The notes under the pieces: generated by a model
The model's input: the letters and a program-made list of their open reading frames with translations, nothing else
Told to the model about the DNA's origin: nothing
The model's database searches: none
Shown: positions 13,001 through 24,992 of the stretch, piece after piece
Layout: every line of letters begins with the position of its first letter
How positions within the stretch are numbered: the first letter of the stretch is position 1
Assembly (NCBI GenBank): GCA_032164245.1
Contig: JAVMKO010000001.1
Span: 80,287,892 to 80,351,891, forward strand
Direction of reading: 5' to 3'
Source: Sternotherus odoratus
Lineage: Eukaryota; Chordata; Testudines; Kinosternidae
DNA: 64,000 nucleotides
Made by a program: the position numbers and the translations under genes

Positions 13001-15197
13001 AGAAGCTGTGACCGCACTCGCTGGAAGCACATCAGGTGCTCGTCCCTAGTGAGTGGTAAGCGGGACAGGCACGCAGGAAGGGCACTCAGCGGCATTAATT
13101 GACAATCACTGCTGCTGTCCCCTGGGGCATTGGGCCTGACTCTCCCATGGCAGCCTTGTACGTTCTTCAGGGCTGGGACCCTGGCTCTGTCTGTGTTTGG
13201 CAAATACCTAGCACAGGGGTGGGCAAACCTTTTGGCCTGAGGGCTGCATCTGGGAATATAATGCTCAAAAATTTGGGGTTGGGGTGCAGGAGAGGATGAG
13301 GGCTCTGGCTGGGGGTGCAGCTCCAGGGTGGGGCCAGAAATGAGTTCAGGGTGTGGGGAAGTGGAGTGGGGGCTCTGGCTGGGAGTGTGGACTCTGGAGT
13401 GGGGCTGAGGATGAAGAGTTTAGGGCATAGGGGGGTGCTCTGGGCTGGGGCTGATGGGTTCAGAGGGTGGGAGGAGAATCAGGGCTGTGGCAGGGAGTTG
13501 GGGTGCAGGCTTCAGCTGTGGGGTGGGGCTGAGGACGAGGGGTTTGGGATGCCATTAGGGTGCTCCAGTTTGGGATCAAGGGATTAAGAGCGCGGGAAGG
13601 GGATCAGGGGATTGGGGTTCAGGAAGGGATGCAGGCTTCAGCTGGGGATGCAGGCTCTGGGGTGGGGATGAGGGTGCAAGAGAGTGTTCCAGGTTGGGAT
13701 TGAGGGGTTTGGAGGGTAGGAGGGGGATCAGGGTTTTGGGGCATGGGGATAGGCTCAGGGGTGCAGGCTCCAAGCGGCGCTTACCTCAGCCTGCTCCCAG
13801 AAGCAGTGACCTGTCCCTTTTCTGACTCCTACGCGGAGGCCCAGCCAGGCGGCTCTGCGGTGCCCTCTCCGCAGGCACCGCCCCTGCAGCTCCTGCTGTA
13901 GTGAAGCCATTGGAGAACATAGGAGCTGGGGGGGGTGGGGCATGCTGTGGCTTCCAGGAGCCTGGAGCGGCCCCCGACTTTGCACCCCGGCTGGAGCACC
14001 AAAGCAGGGCAAGACCCAGACTCTACTGCCCAGCAGGAGCTTGAGGGCCAGCTTAAAACAACTGGTAGGCTGGATGCAGCCTGTGGGCTTTAGTTTGCCC
14101 ACCCCTGACCTAGCACTTGTTTAGACTGCAGTAGTCACTACAAATAACACACACCTGCCCCTTGCTCACTTCCTCAGGGAGGAGATCGAAGCTTCCTCCT
14201 CATGGGATGGAAGGTTCTAGAGAGATGGGATCCCCTCTATTTCTTTGCCTAGTCCCTGGGCCAGGCTTGTTTCTTGGCACGGGTGGGCACAGGGCTTTCC
14301 GATTTGTTCTGAAGGCTGGGCCTGTTGCGGTGAGGGGGATGGTATCTGCCTTTCAGGGAGCAGCCCGAAACCCTGAGGACATGGACCGGGAACGGCGAGA
14401 GCACGAGCGGGAAGAGAGGATGGGGCAACTCCGGGGTTCCGCCACACGGGCGCTGCCACCCGGCCCCCCGGCGGGAGCCACAGCCAACCGCCTTCGCAGC
14501 GTCGCTGAGCCCATGGCGTCCACGCCCGCCTCCCGAATCCAGCAGTCCGGTGAGCGGGGCAGGGGAGCCGAGGCATGTGCAAACCCAGGGCGTGTTGGGA
14601 GTGACTGGAAGCGGAGGTTGCTGAACGCGTTTCTCTCATTTTCTGCTTCTTTCCCTCTAACAGGAAACACGTCCCCCAGGGCGATCTCACGGGTGGACAG
14701 GGAGCGGAAGGTCAGCATGAGGTTACACAGGGGAGCTCCTGCCAACGTCTCTTCCTCCGACCTCACAGGGCGGCAAGAGGTGTCACGGATTTCAGCATCA
14801 CAGGTGAGTCCCTTCCTGTTGCACGTGGCTTCGGCTTGTCCGCGCCGTGCCCCAGATCACCTGCTGGTCCGGTGACACCAAAGAGGCCACGGGAGCTGCT
14901 GGCTGAACTTTTGAGCTGGATTTCAGCCAGTAAGGGGTGGTTCTACTCCCACAAGAAGGGCCCTATTATGTAAGGCCCTGCCCTGTGCTATTCCAGAGCC
15001 TAGTACTTGATGAAATCTTCCTGGCCCAGCTTTCAGGATTCCCTTGGAGAAAATGTTGGTAGAGGAATGTATAGAGCACTATGGTTTGTCTCCTGCTTTC
15101 TCCCCAACCCTCTCTCTGGTGCTGCCTCTTCTGTCCACTCACACGTGCTCTGGCTCTTTCCCAGACGAGTGTGCCATTTGATCACCTTGGGAAGTGA
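3901..15197 (+). CDS. CSNK1E: Casein kinase 1 epsilon, 8 coding exons (5'-truncated by window)
   Basis: This is a Ser/Thr protein kinase of the CK1 delta/epsilon group. It acts in cytosol and nucleus, phosphorylating PERIOD proteins in the circadian clock and Wnt components such as Dishevelled. The exons join as 3901-4011, 4211-4359, 5083-5311, 11215-11385, 12797-12945, 14357-14549, 14664-14803 and 15165-15197; all phases agree. They encode residues 26-416 in human numbering. Visible are VAIK (K38), HRDVKPDN (D128), DFG (D149), the CK1-specific SIN in place of APE, and the basic TKRQKY stretch. The regulatory tail from about residue 296 identifies epsilon rather than delta, ending in VPFDHLGK. 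The exons total 1175 nt; adding 76 nt for the missing first coding exon gives 416 codons plus stop, equal to the human length. No frameshift or lost catalytic residue is seen. TMEM184B lies downstream on the same strand, as in tetrapods generally. Confidence 0.97.
4211..4359 (+). CDS. CSNK1E: CSNK1E coding exon, residues 63-112
   Basis: The acceptor is ctttccgcag and the donor is gtgagt at 4360. It encodes the hinge and the start of the C-lobe, with [13 protein letters not shown], a strongly conserved CK1 signature. The upstream intron is only 199 bp. The exon ends in phase 0 after Gln-Met. Confidence 0.97.
4558..4790 (-). mobile_element. CR1 LINE 3'-end fragment
   Basis: The stretch contains words such as ccagactggatcaaacc and gtccatctag followed by ctgcctctgccaatgg. 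These match the reverse complement of the conserved CR1 3' terminus, seen more completely at 21064-21360. It lies in the intron between the exons ending at 4359 and starting at 5083. Boundaries are approximate. Confidence 0.5.
5083..5311 (+). CDS. CSNK1E: CSNK1E coding exon, residues 113-189 (catalytic core)
   Basis: The acceptor is ctcctcctccag and the donor is gtgagc at 5312. This exon holds the catalytic loop HRDVKPDN (Asp128 at 5128-5130), the DFG metal-binding Asp149 at 5191-5193, and the activation segment ending in the CK1-type SIN triplet. Arg178, the residue changed in the hamster tau short-period mutant, is encoded by CGC at 5278-5280 and is wild type here. The exon ends with the first base of Glu189. 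Confidence 0.98.
5521..5578. repeat. 20-bp-arm inverted repeat in a dispersed repeat
   Basis: The arm gtcatggacaggtcacgggc at 5521-5540 pairs with the arm at 5559-5578 at 19 of 20 positions across an 18-nt loop. Surrounding words (ttttagtatttttagtaaag) suggest that it is part of an interspersed repeat beginning near 5474. It lies in a CSNK1E intron. Confidence 0.7.
6490..6660 (+). repeat. MIR-like SINE relic
   Basis: The order of words matches the core and 3' half of an ancient amniote MIR SINE: ccattttacaagtggag, gcagagagggtaaatgacatgc and ccaaggcctcc, then a degenerate region corresponding to the usual 'cagaac...aaactct' segment. It is strongly diverged, as expected for an old element. Confidence 0.5.
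7855..8045 (+). repeat. MIR SINE relic, nearly full length
   Basis: The series of landmarks follows the MIR consensus in order: a tRNA-like head (gatgtagtagcctaaacac), aatcccagctctgacactg, accatgagtaaatc, then tgtaaaatggagatgtgat and gggatcttgtgaggctaaagtgactg. It is intronic and carries no function that I can support. Confidence 0.7.
9825..9930 (+). repeat. MIR SINE 3' fragment
   Basis: The landmarks ctccatctcagtttccc, aataggcataataccatc and ggagtgttttgaagataaatac match the 3' half of MIR in order. The element is diverged and the boundaries are approximate. Confidence 0.55.
9931..11214. other. CSNK1E intron sequence, nothing recognised
   Basis: This is the 3' part of the 5.9-kb intron before the exon at 11215. 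I see no exon, RNA gene or bounded transposon. A single CACGTG hexamer occurs near 10843, but one E-box in 1.3 kb is expected often enough by chance to carry little weight. Confidence 0.4.
11215..11385 (+). CDS. CSNK1E: CSNK1E coding exon, residues 189-246
   Basis: The acceptor is ctcctcctccag and the donor is gtaagt at 11386. The product reads [17 protein letters not shown] and [15 protein letters not shown], followed by the [12 protein letters not shown] segment. TKRQKY is the basic cluster conserved in CK1 delta and epsilon. The exon enters in phase 1 and leaves with one base of Ser246. Confidence 0.97.
11439..11625. repeat. Tandem duplication with poly-G runs
   Basis: The word atggcactgcag recurs at 11441, 11531 and 11613. 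Between copies is a shared block of the form poly-G, gaggagcccagtgtattgc, taatggccaccattag and gatgagagaacc. The units are 90 and 82 bp, differing mainly in the length of the G-run. This looks like a recent local duplication in the intron after the exon ending at 11385. Confidence 0.85.
12025..12146. mobile_element. Short MITE with TAGGGTGACCAGA-type ends, copy 2
   Basis: This is the second copy of the element at 3168-3298, sharing aaattgggacagg, aataggagcc, tcagaaaaagacc and the end tctggtcaccct. Its left end is more degenerate (TAGTGTGACTGGA). Its last five bases are part of the target-site duplication of the hAT element that follows, so the hAT insertion is younger. Confidence 0.75.
12150..12639. 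mobile_element. Non-autonomous hAT element, exact 8-bp TSD
   Basis: This 490-bp element has perfect 14-bp terminal inverted repeats (CAGGGGTCTCAAAC) and an exact 8-bp duplication, ccctaaag, at 12142-12149 and 12640-12647. Inside, a block of about 90 bp beginning atgaggactagtgcactgg is tandemly duplicated, starting near 12183 and 12276. There is no transposase frame. Its right end lies about 150 bp upstream of the CSNK1E exon at 12797. Confidence 0.92.
12797..12945 (+). CDS. CSNK1E: CSNK1E coding exon, residues 246-295
   Basis: The acceptor is ctctctccag and the donor is gtgagt at 12946. It encodes the last part of the kinase C-lobe, from [14 protein letters not shown] through [18 protein letters not shown]. 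The exon ends in phase 0 at Phe295, the border between catalytic domain and regulatory tail. It is flanked on both sides by hAT-type insertions (12150-12639 and 13214-14107), which leave the splice sites intact. Confidence 0.97.
13214..14107. mobile_element. Non-autonomous hAT element, 894 bp, exact 8-bp TSD
   Basis: The terminal inverted repeats are perfect over 15 bp (CAGGGGTGGGCAAAC). The exact 8-bp duplication acctagca lies at 13206-13213 and 14108-14115. The interior is G-rich with imperfect repetition of ggctctggctggg- and gggtgcaggct-like words, giving a low-complexity minisatellite character over 13290-13770. No transposase is encoded. It occupies most of the intron between the exons at 12797 and 14357. 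Confidence 0.93.
14357..14549 (+). CDS. CSNK1E: CSNK1E coding exon, residues 296-360 (regulatory tail)
   Basis: The acceptor is ctgcctttcag and the donor is gtgagc at 14550. It encodes [19 protein letters not shown] and then a Gly/Ala/Pro-rich linker. This tail is autophosphorylated and autoinhibitory in CK1 epsilon. Relative to human as I recall it, small changes occur (V304M; QPA to QQS near the end), in the part of the tail known to tolerate change. It ends with one base of Gly360. Confidence 0.96.
14664..14803 (+). CDS. CSNK1E: CSNK1E coding exon, residues 360-406
   Basis: The acceptor is ctctaacag and the donor is gtgagt at 14804. The product includes [20 protein letters not shown] and [14 protein letters not shown], the conserved phospho-regulated tail of CK1 epsilon. 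This section separates epsilon from delta and fixes the gene identity. Residue 403 is Ser here, where I recall Pro in human. Confidence 0.97.
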
Positions 15198-15230
15198 GGA
15201 GAAGATGCCCCCGGACCAGTGTTTGCTTAG
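15165..15230 (+). CDS. CSNK1E: CSNK1E last coding exon: residues 407-416, stop, start of 3' UTR
   Basis: The acceptor ends ctctttcccag at 15164. The coding part 15165-15197 encodes [10 protein letters not shown] and a TGA at 15195-15197. The exon then runs 33 nt into the 3' UTR and ends at a good donor, gtgagt, at 15231. The joined sequence ...tttgcttag|tgtcttcactg matches my memory of mammalian CSNK1E mRNA, which supports a genuine 3'-UTR intron. Confidence 0.9.
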
Positions 15231-16823
15231 GTGAGTGCTCTCCCTGATGTCTCTGGTGCGCCGGGACTCTGGTGCCAGCTGTGGTCCTGAAGCCTGAGTG
15301 CCGCTGTGGTGGGTCAGTGCACTTCCCTTCCCTCTTCCCCTGGGGGGATGCCCTTTAGCCTTGGAATGGGATGTTTGAGCTTCCTTGGCTGGGGATGGAG
15401 AGCAGCACTGTGGTGCGCCATGGGGAAACCGATCCATGTGGCTGGTTCAGCAGCTGCGCTTGGTGGTGGGGTAGGTTTTGGAAGTTCATTCCATTGCTCC
15501 TGAGGGGTGGGAATGCTGTAGAAGCCACTTCCCCCTGTGGAGGGCAGAAGAGCAAGCTTGTTGCTTTCCAGTTCGCGCTCTCCTAATTCATCTTTGAGGC
15601 GGTGTGATAGTACTGAAGAGGAAGATTTGGGCTTGATTGGGGATATGGGAAGGGTATGCACTGGAAGAGGCAAGATCTGTTTGTAGATACTTCATTTTTA
15701 AAACCAGTGTGTATATCTTTAAATGGGAAATTAGATGCTAACGGGGTAGTTCTGAGGGTTTATCTATGGGGTGAGGAGAGGGAAAAAGAAATGGGTAATT
15801 TGGGGTACCAAGCTCTCGTCCTAGAGAAAGGAGGGCTCCCCATGCCATCTCCTAACACTCTCTTCTCCTCTTTTCTTTTAGTGTCTTCACTGTATTTTTC
15901 TTTTAAAAAAAACAAAAACAAAAAAACCCCAAAAAACAGCAACAAAAAAACTTAAACCCCACAAAACAGTTTTTTTGGTTTGTTTGGTTTTTTTTGCCAA
16001 CACTGAGATGACATGACCTGCCCCCCGTGCTGGCATGAAACGTTTCTGAGCTCGCTGCCTGTGCTCTCCAACACGAGCGCCTCCGAGAAGCCGACGCCGC
16101 GGGAGCCCTGCAGAAATGCCTCTGCTGCCTTGGTGCAGCTTCCCCCCCCCACCCCCCATCTTCCCAGCTGACTGCACCCCATCCTCCCTTGACTCTCTTT
16201 TCATTGGTTTGTTAAAACTACTTCCTGTCTTTTTTTTCTTTTCTTCTTTTAATTTTGGTTGGTTTTAAGATCAAGTGGTTTCTAATACAATTTTTTTAAT
16301 TAACACTTTTTTTTTTTTTGAGGGAGGGGGTGGCATTTGTTTTGCAGGAATCTCCTGGGCAGGTAGAAAATCTCTGATTCCACCCATGGCTGGTGGTAGT
16401 AACTGTGTTTACAGGCATTAAAAGAAATGGATGGCAAGCCGTGAGAGGAGTCCCGGGAAAGGCCTGCCACTTACTCAGGCATCCTTTTTCCCCAGTGGCA
16501 CCTCCGCACCATGTGGGCAGTAAGCGGAAGCCCCAGGCATATATAAATAAGACAAGCGGTCCTGGCATACCAAGGGTTTCTTTCCAGAGGGGCTGAGCGG
16601 AGGAGGTGAAAGTGAAGCGGAAGGACAGGGAAATTGTAACCCACTTCCCATACTGGGGGTGGGGTCTTTTACATCAGGCTGCACGTGATGTTAGCTTTTG
16701 TTTTTTGTTTTGTTTTAATTCCTGAGGGGAAAGTGTGGGATCTGAGGAGAAGAGAGGGGTGTGCAGAAACTCGGGGGATGATTTTCCTCCTCCGGCCCCC
16801 CCCCCCCCCCCCCCGCCGCCCCA

Positions 16824-16829
16824 AATAAA
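16824..16829 (+). promoter_or_regulatory. CSNK1E: Possible proximal poly(A) signal AATAAA
   Basis: A canonical AATAAA hexamer lies within the 3'-UTR exon, directly after a poly-C tract. Use of this site would shorten the 3' UTR by about 440 nt. No strongly GU-rich element follows closely, so use is uncertain. Confidence 0.35.
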
Positions 16830-17264
16830 AGATCTGATATCCCAGTGCATAGGCACAATCCTGGACAGCCTCCTCCTTTCCCCACTGAAGTTGTTTTAAA
16901 TGTATTTTAGGAATACTCAAGACATCACCTGGTTCTTGGGTTTTAAAAGGCGATGATCACCGCTGCGACATATGGCCTCTAGCCGGCGCACTGACACTAG
17001 TGTGGAGCCGGTGGGGGTGGGGAGTGGTGGGGGTTCGTTTTTGGTTTTATTCCTTTCTATTTAACACTGGGTTTTTTTCCCTAATTTATTTACCCCTTTT
17101 ATTCTCTTTTTTTAATTAAAGAGCAAAACTTTTTATTACTTTGTAATTTTAAAAAAACTGAAAAAAAAAACCTGAAGAACTTTGGGGGTGGGGGGGATTT
17201 TGTACTTTTTTCCTGTGTAAATATTGGACTTTTTTGAGCTTTATCGTGGTTGTTAATTTGAAGT

Positions 17265-17270
17265 AATAAA
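17265..17270 (+). promoter_or_regulatory. CSNK1E: Distal poly(A) signal of CSNK1E
   Basis: A canonical AATAAA is followed within about 20 nt by a likely cleavage region (ataaagtgacacc) and then a T/GT-rich stretch (tatttgtgctttcttctc). It ends the conserved 3'-UTR block, so it is the best candidate for the main mRNA end. Confidence 0.85.
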
Positions 17271-17299
17271 GTAGAAAATGATAAAGTGACACCAGTATT

Positions 17300-20714
<3,415 letters not shown>

Positions 20715-21063
20715 AGATATAGATATATTATAGTACAGTTTGATTATCTCAAAATACTTTGTCAAAGGGAGAGATATTAACAGAAAAAGACAAGGGATCT
20801 AACATTTTCAGCAGGTAGAGAATGGTGGATATATCTGGACAAGTTCAGATAAAATAGCTCTAGAGATTTTGTATATTGTAGTCTTGGGAAGGATATGCTA
20901 TCCTTTTAAGAAGCACCTGTTTATAGCTGAAAGGATTATGAAGGGTACCTCTTAAAATAGGAAGTGGTGAACTATCTCTAAGTGGTGGCTGCCCGCTTTT
21001 GCAGGAAAAGAGGTACCAAGGTATAGTCGGATAATAGCTGGGTTGATTCTGGAGAGAGAATAT

Positions 21064-24000
21064 TATTGAACATAAGAAAGGCCGTACTGGGTCAGACCAA
21101 TGGTCCATCTAGCCCAGTATCCTGTCTACAGACAGTGGCCAATGCCAGGTGCCCCGGAGGGAGTGAACCTAACTGGTAATGATCAAGTGATCTCTCTCCT
21201 GCCGTCCATCACCCCCCCTCTAACAAACAGAGGCGAGGGACACCATTTCTTATCCATTCTGGCTAATAGCCATTAATGGACTTAACCTCCATGAATTTAT
21301 CCAGTTCTATTTTAAACCCTGTTATAGTCCTAGCCTTCACAACCCCCTCAGGCAAGGTAGACTGTGCATGGTGTGAAGAAGAACTTTCTTTTATTTGTTT
21401 TAAACCTGCTGCCCACTAATTTCATTGGGTGGCCCCTCGTTCTTATACTATGGGAACAAGTAAATAACTTTTCCTTATTCGCTTTCTCCTTACCACTCAT
21501 AATTTTATATACCTCTATCATATCCCCCCCCTTAGTCTCCTCTTTTCCAAGCTAAAAAGTCCTAGCCTCTTTAATCTCGCCTCATATGGGACCTGTTCCA
21601 AACCCCTAATCATTTTAGTTGCCCTTTTCTGAACCTTTTCTAATGCCAGTATATCCTTTTTGAGATGAGACCACATTTGTACACCGTATTCAAGATGTAA
21701 GCGCACCGTGGATTTGTATAAGGGCAATAAGATATTCTCCGTCTTATTCTCTATCACTTTTTTTAATGATTCCTAACATCCTGTTTGCTTTTTTGACTGC
21801 CGCTGCACACTGCATGGACATCTTTAGAGAACTATGCACAATGACTCCAAGATCTTTTTCCTGATTAGTTGTAGCTAAATTAGCCCCCATCACATTGTAT
21901 ATATAGTTGGGGTTATTTTTTCCAATGTGCATTTCTTTACATTTATCCACATTACATTTCATTTGCCATTTTGTTGCCCAATCACTTAGTTTTGTGAGAT
22001 CTTTTTGAAGTTCTTCACAGTCTGCTTGGATCTTAACTATTTTGAGCAGATTAGTATCATCTGCAAACTTTGACAGCTCACTGTTTACCCCTTCCTCCAG
22101 ACCATTTATGAATAAGTTGAATAGGACTGGTCCTAGGACTGACCCTTGGGGAACACCACTAGTTACCCCTCACCATTCAGAAAATTTACCATTTATTCCT
22201 TCTCTTTGTTCCCTGTCTTTTAACCAGTTCTCAATCCATGAAAGGATCTTCCCTTTTATCCCATGGCAACTTAATTTACGCAAGAGCCTTTGGTGAGGGA
22301 CCTTGTCACAGGCTTTCTGGAAATCTAAGTACACTACGTTCACTGGATTCCCCCTTGTCCACATGTTTGTTGACCCCTTCAAAGAACTCTAATAGATTAG
22401 TAAAACATGATTTCCCTTTACAGAAATCATGTTGACTTTTGCCCAACAATTTAAGTTCTATGTGCCTGACAATTCTATGTGCCTGACAATTTTATTCTTT
22501 ACTATTGTTTCAACTAATTTGCCTGGTACAGATGTTAGACTTACCGGTCTGTAATTGTAGGGATCACCTCTAGAGCCCTTTTTAAAATATTGGCATTACA
22601 TTAGCTGTCTTCCAGTCATTCCAGTACAAAAGCTGATTTAAAGGACAGGTTTCAAACCATAGTTAATAGTTCCACAATTTCACATTTTGAGTTCTTTCAG
22701 TACTCTTGGGTGAATGCCATCTGGTCCCAGTGACTTGTTACAGTTAAGTTTATCAATTAGTTCCAAAACCTCCTCTTGTGACACTTCAATCTGTGACAAT
22801 TTCTCAGATTTGTCACCTACGAAAGACTGCTCCGGTTTGGGAATCTCCCTAACGTCCTCAGCCGCGAAGACTGAAGCAAAGAATTCATTTAGTTTCTCCG
22901 CAATGACTTTATTGTCTTTAAGTGCTCCTTTTGTGTATCTATCATCCAGGGGCCCCACTGGTTGTTTAGCAGGCTTCCTGCTTCTGACGTATTTAAAAAA
23001 CATTTGATTATTACCCTTTGAGTTTTTGGCTAGCTGTTCTTCAAACTCCATTTTGGCTTTTCATATCACATTTTTACACTTAATTTGGCAGTGTTTATGC
23101 TCCTTTCTAGTTACCTCACTAGGATTTGACTTCCACTTTTTAAAAGATGCCTTTTTATCTCACTGCTTTTTATATGGTTTTTAAACCATGGTGGCTTTTT
23201 TAGTTCTTTGACTTTGTTTTTTAATTTGGGGTATACATTTAAATTGGGCCTCTATTATGGTATCTTTGAAAAGTGTCCATGCAGCTTGCAGGGATTTCAC
23301 TTTAGTTACTTTACCCATTAATTTCCTTTTTACTAACTCCCTCATTTTTGCATAGTTCCCCTTTCTGAAATTAAATGCCAGTGTTGGGCTGCTGAGGTGT
23401 TGTTTCCACCACTGGAATGTTAAATGTTGTTATATTATGGTCACTATTTCCAAGTGGTCCTGTTATAGTTACCTCTTGGACCAGCTCCTGCGCTCCACTC
23501 AGGAATAAATCAGAAGTTGCCTCTCCCCTTGTGGGTTCCTGTACCAGCTGCTCCAAGAAGCAGTCATTTAAAGTATCGAGGAATTTTGTCTCTGCATTTC
23601 GTCCTGAGGTGGCACGTACCCATTCAATATGGGGATAATTGAAACCCCCCACTATTATTGAGTTCTTTATTTTGACAGCCTCTCTAATCTCCCTTGGCAT
23701 TTCATCATCACTATCACTGTCCTGATCAGGTGGTCAATAATAGATCCCTATTGTTATATTCTGATTAGAGCATGGAATTACTATCCATAGAGATTCTATG
23801 GAACATGTGGATTCATTTAAGATTTTTAATTCATTTGATTCTACATTTTCTTTCACATATAGTGCCACTCCCCCACCACCACGACCTGTTCTGTCCTTCC
23901 GATATATTTTATACCCTGGAATGATTCTGTCCCATTGATTGTCCTCACTCCACCATGTTTCTGTGATGCCTATTATGTCAATATCCTCCTTTTAACACAG

Positions 24001-24730
24001 GGCACTCTAGTTCACCCATCTTATTATTTAGACTTCTGGCGTTAGTGTACAAGCACTTTAAAAACTGGTCACTATTTATCTGTCGGCCCTTTTCTGATAT
24101 GTCAGATTTTTTTACGGGATAGTTTCTCGTCTGATCTGACCTCTCCTTTATCCTTTTCCATCCTCTTCTCTGGACTAAGACGTAGAGAATCTCTATCAGT
24201 AGACCCTCCCATAAGAGTAGTCTCTATCCGATCCACGTGCTCCTCTGCAGCAATCTGCTTTCCCCCATCTCTTAGTTTAAAAACTGCTCTGCAACCTTTT
24301 TAATGTTTAGTGCCAGCAGTCTGGTTCCACTTTGGTTTAGGTGGAGCCCATCCTTCCTGTATAGGCTCCCCCCATCTCAAAAGTTTCCCCAGTTCCTAAT
24401 AAATCTAAACCCCTCCTTTCTACACCATCTTCTCATCCACACATTGAAACTCTGAAGCTCTGCCTGCCTACCTGGCCCTGTGCGTGGAACTGGAAGCATT
24501 TCCAAGAATGCCACCATAGAGGTCCTGGATTTCAATCTCTTTCCTAGCAGCCTAAATTTGGCCTCTAGGACATCTCTCCTGCCCTTCCCTATGTCACTGG
24601 TACCTACATGTACCACGACCACCAGCTCCTCCCCAGCACTAAAATCTGAGAGGGACACGGTGTGGAGCATGCTTTCAGAAGTGTTAAAAGAGCAATACTC
24701 AGCTGTGGAAACTACAGAACCCATACCACC
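21064..24730 (-). mobile_element. CR1 LINE, long but inactivated
   Basis: On the minus strand the element runs from an ORF1 fragment with an esterase-like (SGNH) domain (VVVVHVGTSDIGKG, about 24377-24724; then DGLHLN past a stop), through an endonuclease start (LYTNARSLNNK) and an endonuclease fragment at 23371-23700. A reverse transcriptase follows: SLGPDGIHPRVLKEL at 22680-23051, YLDFQKACDKVPH at 22170-22382, and the FADD catalytic motif at 22053-22067. The C-terminal part is at 21518-21757. The 3' end, at 21064-21360, is the classical CR1 terminus whose complement reads gggtcagaccaatggtcc. Many stops and frameshifts break the frames, so it cannot move. CR1 is the dominant LINE of turtles, crocodilians and birds. 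Length is about 3.7 kb, so the 5' part is probably missing. Confidence 0.93.
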
Positions 24731-24744
24731 AAAAAACTAAACCA

Positions 24745-24992
24745 ACCTGCTGGTGGCATCTGACTCAGATGATAAGTGAACATGCATTGGTCTGCATTGC
24801 TTTGCATCGTTATCGAAAAGAACCCATCATCAACATGGACACATGTCCTATGGAATGGTGATTGAAGCATGAAGGGACACATGACTTTTTAGCACATCTG
24901 GCAAGTAAATATCTTGCAACACCAGCTACAACAGCGCTATCCGAACTCCTGTTCTCATATTGTAAATAAGAAGTAGGCAGCAGTATCTGTTG
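24745..24992 (+). pseudogene. hAT-type transposase C-terminal remnant
   Basis: After allowing one frameshift near 24778 and one Trp-to-stop change near 24854, the plus strand reads as segments such as LHRYRKEPIINMDTCPMEW, LKHEGTHDFLAHLASKYLA and TPATTALSELLFS. This order (a conserved W, then YLA-P-TS/T-x-x-SE-x-xFS) resembles the C-terminal dimerisation region of hAT transposases. It is broken and sits next to the 5' edge of the CR1 element. The assignment rests on motif order, not a database search. Confidence 0.6.

Larger units (their letters stand above)
15882..17288 (+). other. CSNK1E: CSNK1E terminal 3'-UTR exon
   Basis: The acceptor is the pyrimidine-rich ...ttttcttttag ending at 15881, and the 3' end is set by the poly(A) signal at 17265. 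The exon is non-coding and contains long A-, T- and C-rich homopolymer tracts, including a C-run near 16797-16814. The last 100 bases (cctgtgtaaatattggac, gagctttatcgtggttg) look strongly conserved with mammalian CSNK1E mRNAs as I remember them. The exact cleavage position is inferred. Confidence 0.8.

Noticed and set aside
14162..14875. 237-codon frame as a single-exon gene
   Set aside because: It is an accidental read-through of two CSNK1E exons and the short intron between them. The conserved protein is recovered only when 14550-14663 is spliced out.
3901..15197. Assignment as CSNK1D
   Set aside because: The kinase domains are nearly identical, but the tail (RRDDL core followed by [17 protein letters not shown] and VPFDHLGK) and the adjacent TMEM184B fit CSNK1E.
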